This document shows, one piece after another, positions 1 through 5,549 of a stretch of 13,925 bases of DNA. How positions within the stretch are numbered: the first letter of the stretch is position 1; every line of letters begins with the position of its first letter. Source of the DNA: an uncultured Anaerolineaceae bacterium (GTDB lineage: Bacteria > Chloroflexota > Anaerolineae > Anaerolineales > Anaerolineaceae); contig CALESS010000615.1 of NCBI GenBank assembly GCA_937907495.1, positions 1-13,925 on the forward strand, given 5' to 3'. The position numbers and the translations under genes are program-made. The notes beneath the pieces were generated by a model. That model made no database searches. It had not been told where the DNA came from and was given only the letters and a program-made list of their open reading frames with translations.

Positions 1-1
1 G

Positions 2-139
2 AAAAATGAGGCCCAGGCCATCATGACTGGCCGCCTGGGTGAGGATGGCAAATTCTATGCTTCGGAATTGCTGCTGAAATGCCCCACGAAATATGAAGAG
101 GCCGTTCCAGAGCAAGCCGAAACCTCCAACCAAAACTAA
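2..139 (+). CDS. ccmE: CcmE, cytochrome c maturation heme chaperone, C-terminal part (CxxxY type)
   Basis: Only the last 45 residues are in the window; the start lies to the left. CcmE is a membrane-anchored periplasmic chaperone that receives heme through CcmABCD and hands it to CcmF. The visible end reads as the last beta strands of the OB-fold (GRLGEDGKFYASELLLK), followed by CPTKY and a short polar tail ending at TAA 137-139. In classical CcmE the strand is followed by HxxxY, whose histidine bonds heme covalently. Here the matching position is cysteine (codon 80-82), with tyrosine four residues later (92-94), so this is the CxxxY variant known from archaea and Desulfovibrio. ccmF follows after a 112-nt gap. 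The family call rests on a short stretch, but the motif and the neighbour agree. Confidence 0.87.
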   Translation, partial: KNEAQAIMTGRLGEDGKFYASELLLKCPTKYEEAVPEQAETSNQN

Positions 140-164
140 ACAGAAATCGCAGTTGATTGGTGAC

Positions 165-173
165 TGATATTCT
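165..173 (+). promoter_or_regulatory. Possible extended -10 promoter ahead of ccmF
   Basis: The stretch TGATATTCT reads as an extended -10 (TG, one base, then TATTCT at 168-173). No good -35 lies 16-18 bases upstream. Transcription would start near 180 and give a leader of about 70 nt containing the hairpin at 194-225. The same TGnTATTCT form occurs in the peptidase promoter of this window. This is a weak call; ccmF may simply be read through from ccmE. Confidence 0.28.
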
Positions 174-193
174 CACGGTTCCGCATATCGAGG

Positions 194-225
194 TGGCTGT
201 TGGGCTGCACATCGCCCAGCGGCCA
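194..225 (+). promoter_or_regulatory. Stable hairpin in the ccmE-ccmF gap
   Basis: The arms at 194-205 and 214-225 pair over 12 bases with two G-U wobbles and an 8-base loop. The following bases (CTTTATCGTGTTT) are moderately T-rich but not a clean T run. The hairpin lies between the ccmE stop and the ccmF ribosome binding site. It could be a leaky terminator that lowers ccmF relative to ccmE, an mRNA processing or stability element, or a leader structure. The pairing is seen directly; the role is inferred. Confidence 0.55.
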
Positions 226-242
226 CTTTATCGTGTTTGAAT

Positions 243-246
243 GGAG
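243..246 (+). promoter_or_regulatory. Ribosome binding site that sets the ccmF start
   Basis: GGAG sits 5 nt before ATG 252. It falls inside the coding sequence that would result from the TTG at 237, so it favours the ATG at 252 as the true start. Confidence 0.7.
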
Positions 247-251
247 CGACT

Positions 252-2306
252 ATGATCGGTAATATTGGCTTTGGCATCCTCATCATCACCCTGGTTACAG
301 CCATCTTTGGCATCGGCGCAGCCCTGTACGGCGGGCTGAAGAATTCCCCCCGCTGGGTGGAATCAGCCCGGCTGGCCATGCTGCTCACCTTCCCGCTGCT
401 CAGCCTGGTGGCTGTGGCGCTGATCATCTTATTGGTCACCGGGCAATATCAGTATGAATTTGTCTATGGCGTCACCAGTAACAGCATGCCGTTGTATCTC
501 AAGATCACCGCCCTGTGGGGCGGGCAGGCAGGCTCGCTGGTTTTCTGGTCGTGGCTGCTCTCGGCTTTTGTTTCCGCCGTCACCCTGCGTAAGTGGGAGC
601 GCGATCAAGAATTTTTGCCTTGGGTGATCGTGGTGGCCCTGGTGACCGTGGCCTTTTTCCTGGTGATGATTGTTTTCTTCGAGAACCCGTTCAACCGGTT
701 CTGGTTCTCGCCGAGCGGGCAGATGGCTGCCATGTTCCAGCCCGCCGGAGGCGTGTTGATCAACCCACCGGATGGCAACGGCCTCAACCCCTTGCTGCGG
801 CATCCGGGGATGGTAATTCATCCGCCCATGCTTTACCTGGGCTTTGTCTCCTTCGTGGTTCCCTACGCCTTTGGGATTGCCGCCCTGGTGACGGGGCGCA
901 CGGATGACCGCTGGATTCGCGTCACCCGCCGCTGGACGCTGGTGGCCTGGTTGTTCCTCTCGCTGGGATTGGTGCTGGGCAGCCGCTGGGCGTATGACGT
1001 GCTGGGCTGGGGCGGCTACTGGGCCTGGGATCCGGTTGAGATCGCAGCCTTTATGCCCTGGTTAAGCGGCACCGCCTTCCTGCATTCGGTCATGATCCAG
1101 GAGAAGCGCGGCCTGTTCAAGCGTTGGAATATGATCCTGATCATCATCACCTATTCGCTGGTCATCTTTGGCACCTTCCTTACCCGCTCCGGTGTGCTTT
1201 CTTCGGTGCATGCCTTTGCCCAGAGCGCCATAGGGCCGCTGTTCTTCGGTTTCATAGGCATCAGTTTCATCATCTCGCTGGCCTTGCTGCTCCATCGCTG
1301 GAATTCTCTGCGCAGCGAGGGCCACATGACTTCACTGCTCTCCCGCGAATCCCTCTTTTTGCTGAATAACCTGCTGTTCATCTGCATCCTGGCCATTTGT
1401 TTCTGGGGGGTGATTTACCCGCTGATTTCCGAGCTGTTGACGGGTGAAAAGGTGACCTTCGGACCGATCTGGTATGAACGTAATACCGGCCCGCTCTTTG
1501 CCGGCTTGCTGTTCTTAATGGGTGTGGCGCCGCTTTCAGCCTGGGGTCACTCGACGATTAAAACATTGGGCCGGGCGTTGTGGAAACCGGCTGCATTCTC
1601 GCTGGTCATCCTGGTGGCGGTGTTTGCCCTGGGTGTGCGCAATTGGGCCGCCCTGCTTGGCTTCTGGCTGGTGGGATTCACGATTTCGATTACGCTTTAT
1701 GAATATGGACGGGGTGTGTGGGCACGCCACCGCCGCACGGATGAAAACCTGCTGGTATCTTTCTGGAACCTGGCTGCCCGCTATCGCCGCCGCTATGGCG
1801 GATATATCATCCACCTGGGGGTGGTGTTGATGGCTCTCGGCATCATCGGGATTGAACTGTTCCAGGTGGAGACGCAAGGCACACTGCGCAGGGGCGAAAC
1901 CCTCACCCTGAGCAACTACTCCATCCGTTACGACTCCCTGGCGGAGTTTGATACCCCGGATGGCAAAAATGTAGCCCGGGCGGTGGTGACGGTGAGTAAG
2001 AATGGCAGGCCGATGGGCGAGCTTTACCCGCGACGCGATTACTACTATGAATCGCAGCAGCCCATGACCATTCCCGGCGTGCGCAGCACCATGGAAGATG
2101 ACTTGTATGTTTTGCTGGTGGACTGGAAGCCAATTTCCGCGGATGGCGCTACCTTCAAGGTGTATCACAACCCACTGGTGAACTGGCTATGGGTGGGCGG
2201 CTTCATCTTCATCCTTGGCACGATGGTGGCTGCCTGGCCGGATAAGGACCCCCAGCCCGCTCGCCGCAAGGTCAACCGGCGGGCCGTGGCAGCCAGCAAA
2301 GCCTGA
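252..2306 (+). CDS. ccmF: CcmF, cytochrome c heme lyase subunit
   Basis: CcmF is the integral membrane core of the System I heme ligase. It takes heme from holo-CcmE and attaches it to CXXCH motifs of apocytochromes outside the membrane. The 684 residues form roughly 15 membrane segments and match the usual family length. The tryptophan-rich WWD heme-handling motif is WGGYWAWDPVE at 253-263. The four conserved histidines are visible: H190 (in HPPMLY), H278 (LHSVMIQEKRG), H320 (SVHAFAQ) and H521 (YIIHLG). They correspond to E. coli H173, H261, H303 and H491. An extracytoplasmic domain at about 540-635 precedes the last membrane segment and a basic tail. The ATG at 252 is chosen because GGAG lies just before it. 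The gene ends shortly before a strong hairpin, so it is the last gene of its unit. Confidence 0.97.
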   Translation: MIGNIGFGILIITLVTAIFGIGAALYGGLKNSPRWVESARLAMLLTFPLLSLVAVALIILLVTGQYQYEFVYGVTSNSMPLYLKITALWGGQAGSLVFWSWLLSAFVSAVTLRKWERDQEFLPWVIVVALVTVAFFLVMIVFFENPFNRFWFSPSGQMAAMFQPAGGVLINPPDGNGLNPLLRHPGMVIHPPMLYLGFVSFVVPYAFGIAALVTGRTDDRWIRVTRRWTLVAWLFLSLGLVLGSRWAYDVLGWGGYWAWDPVEIAAFMPWLSGTAFLHSVMIQEKRGLFKRWNMILIIITYSLVIFGTFLTRSGVLSSVHAFAQSAIGPLFFGFIGISFIISLALLLHRWNSLRSEGHMTSLLSRESLFLLNNLLFICILAICFWGVIYPLISELLTGEKVTFGPIWYERNTGPLFAGLLFLMGVAPLSAWGHSTIKTLGRALWKPAAFSLVILVAVFALGVRNWAALLGFWLVGFTISITLYEYGRGVWARHRRTDENLLVSFWNLAARYRRRYGGYIIHLGVVLMALGIIGIELFQVETQGTLRRGETLTLSNYSIRYDSLAEFDTPDGKNVARAVVTVSKNGRPMGELYPRRDYYYESQQPMTIPGVRSTMEDDLYVLLVDWKPISADGATFKVYHNPLVNWLWVGGFIFILGTMVAAWPDKDPQPARRKVNRRAVAASKA

Positions 2307-2323
2307 CTTTGGTAGATTGATCA

Positions 2324-2358
2324 CCACCTTCCCGGCAATTCAAACACCGGGAAGGTGG
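2324..2358 (+). terminator. Perfect hairpin between convergent ccmF and peptidase genes
   Basis: Arms at 2324-2335 (CCACCTTCCCGG) and 2347-2358 pair perfectly over 12 bp around an 11-base loop. It lies 17 nt after the ccmF stop and 32 nt beyond the stop of the converging peptidase gene. It is therefore placed to stop transcription from both sides. Neither flank has a long T run; the + strand flank has only ATGGTATCTTT. It is a convincing terminator-type structure but not a textbook one. Confidence 0.75.
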
Positions 2359-2390
2359 ATGGTATCTTTAGAACCTTAACAATCTGTGCG

Positions 2391-3740
2391 TTAGCGGGAA
2401 AGCGCCGGCAGGAAGAGAAAATGCTCCGGGGCAGTGTAGGTCGTGCAAAGCGGGGCAGAAACACAGAACCCGCGGCTGGCATCCGCCGTCACCTGCAAGC
2501 GGTAGGCAAGGGTTTGCCCCGGGGCCACGTTCCCATCCAACCATTGGGGCTGGGTGGTACTGCCCAGCGGGGTGAAGCTCCCATCGCAGCCGGTTTCCGA
2601 GCGCTCCAATTGGTAATTAGCGGCTTGCGGCGGGGCCTCCCAGGAGAGCAGGTTGGCGCCTGGCAGGCCGGTAAAGGTGATGGCGGGCAGCGTTTCATAG
2701 CAGATGCCGAGCGGTCCGGCGAGGTTGGCTGCCGTTGCAATGCCTGCCCGGGCGATCTGGTAAGTGACCGGCAGATCCATGTTGGTCGTGTAATCATTGG
2801 ATTTATGATAATTTGGATTGCGGTCCTGGCCGCTGCAACCGCCAGGCAGGGCCTGGTTGGTGTAGTTTTCCAAAACTTCTACGGCGCCGACGTTGTGGTT
2901 CCAGAAAGTTTCGTGATCGGAGTAACCCTCCCCCAGGTCCGTGAGGTAGTCATAGGTGAGCGGCAGGCTGTTGGACTGGATGGTCTGGGCGAAACATTGA
3001 CCGATGGGCTGGGATTGTGCCAGGGTTCCCACATGCAGCTCGAAGCAGCCATCATGATCGCTGTCATAGCCGAACATATCCAGGTTCACCACGCCAATAA
3101 TGTTGTCAACCGGATGATCGGTGACGTAGGCCTTACTGCCCAGCAGACCTTCTTCTTCGGCATTGAACCAGATCAATTTCAGGGTACGGTCGAAGCGATA
3201 ACTGCGCAGGATGCGGGCGGCTTCCAGCAGGGCGGCGGATCCGCTGGCGTTATCTTCCGCGCCGGGCGCCAGCAGGAGCGGGGTGGTGTAGGTTATGCTG
3301 TCGAAATGGGCAGAGAGGATCACCACTTCTTCCGGGTGCAGCGTACCGGGGATGGTGGCGATCAGGTTCTGCGTGGTGTAGAGCGTGCTGTTGTAAGTGA
3401 AGCGGAAACTATCCTGCTCGATCTGCGGGGGCTGCAGCCAGCCATTGAGCTGCTCCAGCATCCAGGGAATGGCCCGGGCGCGGGTGGAATTGGCGGCCAT
3501 GGCCGGGGCAAAGCGGGTGTAGATGTACTGACCCGTCTCACCGGCGATGGTGACCTCCTGCTCCCCGGAGAGCGATTTCAGCAGGTGGATGTAGCCTGCA
3601 TAATCGGTATCGTTGAGAATGACCGTGGTGACCGGGTTCTGCGAGCAGGGAGGTTCATCGGCCAGGGCCAATGGAACTGGCTGGAGAAGAAAGGCTGCCA
3701 GGAAAACGCACAGGATAACCAGCAGGAGAAGTTTTTGCAT
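2391..3740 (-). CDS. Secreted M28-family zinc metallopeptidase with C-terminal Fn3-like domain
   Basis: A 449-aa protein on the opposite strand from the ccm genes. Residues 1-28 form a signal peptide (MQKLLLL..., cut likely near ALADEP). The M28 co-catalytic two-zinc site is complete: H145 and D147 (AHFDS), D163 (AEDNASGS), the E195/E196 pair (FNAEEEGLLGS), D221 (NLDMFGYD) and H312 (NYHKSNDY). SDHETFW at 274-280 and AVEVLE at 286-291 complete the family pattern. Residues about 350-430 look like a fibronectin type III-like beta domain. The family removes N-terminal residues from peptides; the exact substrate cannot be read from the sequence. GAGG stands 5 nt before the ATG. The gene has its own promoter and is flanked by a terminator hairpin, so it is a separate unit inserted between ccmF and ccmH. 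The tail HFLFLPALSR is discussed in the findings. Confidence 0.93.
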   Translation of the reverse strand: MQKLLLLVILCVFLAAFLLQPVPLALADEPPCSQNPVTTVILNDTDYAGYIHLLKSLSGEQEVTIAGETGQYIYTRFAPAMAANSTRARAIPWMLEQLNGWLQPPQIEQDSFRFTYNSTLYTTQNLIATIPGTLHPEEVVILSAHFDSITYTTPLLLAPGAEDNASGSAALLEAARILRSYRFDRTLKLIWFNAEEEGLLGSKAYVTDHPVDNIIGVVNLDMFGYDSDHDGCFELHVGTLAQSQPIGQCFAQTIQSNSLPLTYDYLTDLGEGYSDHETFWNHNVGAVEVLENYTNQALPGGCSGQDRNPNYHKSNDYTTNMDLPVTYQIARAGIATAANLAGPLGICYETLPAITFTGLPGANLLSWEAPPQAANYQLERSETGCDGSFTPLGSTTQPQWLDGNVAPGQTLAYRLQVTADASRGFCVSAPLCTTYTAPEHFLFLPALSR

Positions 3741-3766
3741 AATTGCCTCGAAAATGGATTGTAATT

Positions 3767-3794
3767 AGAATAGCATAATTGGCCGGGGCGTCAA
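3767..3794 (-). promoter_or_regulatory. Sigma70-type promoter of the M28 peptidase gene
   Basis: Reading the minus strand, TTGACG (-35, at 3789-3794) is followed after 16 bp by TATTCT (-10, at 3767-3772). The -10 is preceded by TG at the extended position. A start near 3760 leaves about 20 nt before the ATG at 3740, enough for the GAGG ribosome site. The 127-bp gap 3741-3867 also lies upstream of ccmH on the other strand. For that direction no convincing -35/-10 pair was found; GATATA near 3834-3839 is the best -10-like string, without a -35. Confidence 0.6.
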
Positions 3795-3867
3795 GCATGG
3801 GTGAAATCGCAGGCAGGGATGATTATTTTGATGGATATACCTGCCGGAAGCAAAAGAGAGTGAATCA

Positions 3868-4374
3868 ATGAAAAAAAACCGATGGATTTGGATCACGCTG
3901 TTACTTAGCCTGGCTGCCGTGGTGATGAGTGTACGACCGGCGGAGGCTCAGACACCCTTTCCACCTGTCAGCGATGACGAGGTGAACGCGGTGGCAAAGG
4001 AAATGTATTGCCCGGTCTGTGAAAATATCCCGCTGGATGTTTGCCCCACCCAGGCCTGTGCCCAGTGGCGGGAATTAATTCGTCTCAAACTTTCTGAGGG
4101 TTGGAGCGAGGGTCAGATCAAGGAATATTTCGCCAACCAGTATGGCGACCGTGTGCTGGAAGAGCCGCCGCGGCGTGGCTTGCACTGGCTGGTGTACATC
4201 CTTCCGCCAACCTTTTTTATCATCGGATTGGTCATCGTATGGCGGGTTTTTCGCACTTCCCGCAAGGGGGCTGCGCTCCCCGGCGCGCCGGTGGAAACCA
4301 TCAGCCCGGCTGAGGAGAGTGATGTGCTGCGCCGGATCGAAGAGGATTTGCAGCGTCGAGAGCGTGATTCATAA
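3868..4374 (+). CDS. ccmH: CcmH, cytochrome c maturation thiol oxidoreductase (four-cysteine variant)
   Basis: CcmH is a membrane-anchored protein that keeps the apocytochrome CXXCH thiols reduced and works with CcmG and CcmF. This protein has 168 residues: a signal or anchor sequence (about 6-27), the redox domain with CPVC (C48, C51), a second membrane segment (about 107-128) and a charged cytoplasmic tail. The region after the active site (WRELIRLKLSEGWSEGQIKEYF, then YGDRVL) is the usual three-helix CcmH fold. Two further cysteines, C59 and C64, follow within 16 residues in PLDVCPTQACAQW; E. coli CcmH lacks them. The gene opens the second ccm block, and ccmG follows after 18 nt. ATG 3868 is preceded by a purine-rich but weak ribosome site. 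Confidence 0.93.
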   Translation: MKKNRWIWITLLLSLAAVVMSVRPAEAQTPFPPVSDDEVNAVAKEMYCPVCENIPLDVCPTQACAQWRELIRLKLSEGWSEGQIKEYFANQYGDRVLEEPPRRGLHWLVYILPPTFFIIGLVIVWRVFRTSRKGAALPGAPVETISPAEESDVLRRIEEDLQRRERDS

Positions 4375-4392
4375 TGTGGAGGAGAGAAGTTA

Positions 4393-4956
4393 ATGAATGA
4401 ACCCGTGGAGAAATTGACTGAGAATCAACCCCGCCGCCTGCCGCGCTGGGTAGTTGGGCTGGCGTTTTTTATTCTCCTGGCCTTTTTAGTGTTGATCGCC
4501 TGGGGACTGCGCCGTGCCCAGCAGGGGCCGATTGTCATCGGTCAAAAAGTGCCCTATTTCACCTTGCACACTTTTGAGGGAGAGCAAATCAAAACCGCCG
4601 ACCTGCTTGGCAAGGTGGTGGTACTGAACTTCTGGGCCTCATGGTGCAAGCCGTGTGAGCAGGAAGCAGCCGACTTGCAAAGAGCATACGAATTCTATGC
4701 CCCGTCTGGTCAGGTGGTGTTCCTGGGGGTGGATTGGGTGGATACCGAGCCGGAAGCCCTGGGCTACCTGGATCAGTTCAATATCACCTACCCGAATGGG
4801 CCGGACTTGCGCACCAAGATCTCGCAAATATTCCGCACGACGGGGGTCCCCGAAACTTATTTTATTGACCCCGAGGGAAACCTGGCCTATGTGAAAAAAG
4901 GCCCCTTCCTTTCGATTAATGAAATTATGGCCGTGATTGATCCGTTGATTCCCTAA
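4393..4956 (+). CDS. ccmG: CcmG/DsbE-like membrane-anchored thioredoxin
   Basis: This 187-aa protein has a short cytoplasmic head, one membrane anchor (about 18-40) and an extracytoplasmic thioredoxin fold. The active site is WCKPC (C85, C88) within [12 protein letters not shown], and the cis-proline loop is GVPETYF (P153). This architecture is typical of CcmG/ResA/DsbE proteins, which pass electrons to CcmH or directly to the oxidised heme-binding cysteines of apocytochromes. Position directly after ccmH supports that job over general disulfide reduction. GGAGG at 4378-4382 lies 10 nt before ATG 4393. The next gene begins 15 nt after the stop, with its ribosome site overlapping the end of this gene. 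ResA is the main alternative name; the biochemical role would be the same. Confidence 0.92.
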   Translation: MNEPVEKLTENQPRRLPRWVVGLAFFILLAFLVLIAWGLRRAQQGPIVIGQKVPYFTLHTFEGEQIKTADLLGKVVVLNFWASWCKPCEQEAADLQRAYEFYAPSGQVVFLGVDWVDTEPEALGYLDQFNITYPNGPDLRTKISQIFRTTGVPETYFIDPEGNLAYVKKGPFLSINEIMAVIDPLIP

Positions 4957-4971
4957 AGGAGCATTCTTTCC

Positions 4972-5538
4972 ATGGATATCGCTTCGATTTTACTAATCCT
5001 GGCTGTGGCGGTGCTGGTGGCTTTGTTCATCGCCCGGCCCTTCCTGGAGGCAAAACCCGCCATCCGCGAGTTGGCTGCCGACCCACTGGAGAAACAACAT
5101 TCCAGCCTGCTGGCCGAGCGTGACCGCCTGTTGACGGCCCTGCAGGAGTTGGAGTTTGACCAGGCATTGGAGAAAATTCCAGCCGAAGATTACCCCATCC
5201 AGCGGGCGGAGCTTCTGCAAGCCGGGGCTGAGATCTACCGCAAGCTGGATGCGTTGGAACAGGCCGATACGGCTGCCAGCGCCGAGGAGCGCCTGGAAGC
5301 GGCTGTGGCTGCCCGCCGGGCGGATGCTGCCCGCCATGCCACACCGGTTGCGGAGAAGCCGGATCGCCTTCCAACCGCGGCTGCCGCCCCCTCTGCAGCC
5401 CCTGCGGATGAACTGGAAGCATTGATCGCCTCCCGCCGGGCAGGGCGCCCGGAAAAATCGGCCGGTTTTTGCCCCGGTTGTGGCAGCCCGGTCCAAAAGT
5501 CAGATAAGTTCTGTCCACGCTGCGGGAAGACCTTGTAG
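4972..5538 (+). CDS. CcmI-like membrane protein with C-terminal zinc ribbon
   Basis: A 188-aa protein with one N-terminal membrane segment (about 4-21), then a charged helical region (about 35-120). Residues about 120-145 form an Ala/Pro-rich linker, and the C-terminus is a zinc ribbon with CPGC and CPRC (C167, C170, C181, C184). The segment around 52-90 (LLTALQELEFDQALEKIPAEDY, then QRAELL) resembles the helical hairpin after the first membrane segment of CcmI, the apocytochrome chaperone of the heme ligase complex. The TPR domain of full CcmI is absent. With the N-terminus in the membrane, the ribbon is probably cytoplasmic, but topology is not certain. It lies between ccmG and the cytochrome gene with AAAGGAG 10 nt before its ATG, so it is co-transcribed with the ccm genes. 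A role in cytochrome c assembly is inferred from position and the CcmI-like motif; the ribbon's partner is unknown. Confidence 0.75.
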   Translation: MDIASILLILAVAVLVALFIARPFLEAKPAIRELAADPLEKQHSSLLAERDRLLTALQELEFDQALEKIPAEDYPIQRAELLQAGAEIYRKLDALEQADTAASAEERLEAAVAARRADAARHATPVAEKPDRLPTAAAAPSAAPADELEALIASRRAGRPEKSAGFCPGCGSPVQKSDKFCPRCGKTL

Positions 5539-5549
5539 ATCGGACGAAA

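Noticed and set aside
237..251. TTG start for ccmF five codons upstream
   Set aside because: The GGAG ribosome site lies inside this stretch, directly before ATG 252, so the ATG is preferred.
2355..3764. A 469-aa open frame on the + strand
   Set aside because: It is antisense to the M28 peptidase, whose signal peptide and complete zinc ligands are clear. The + strand protein has no recognisable domain and is low-complexity Gly/Arg/Val-rich in style.
3795..3867. A + strand promoter for ccmH
   Set aside because: GATATA and TTATTT resemble a -10, but neither has a -35 at a usable distance, so no feature was called.
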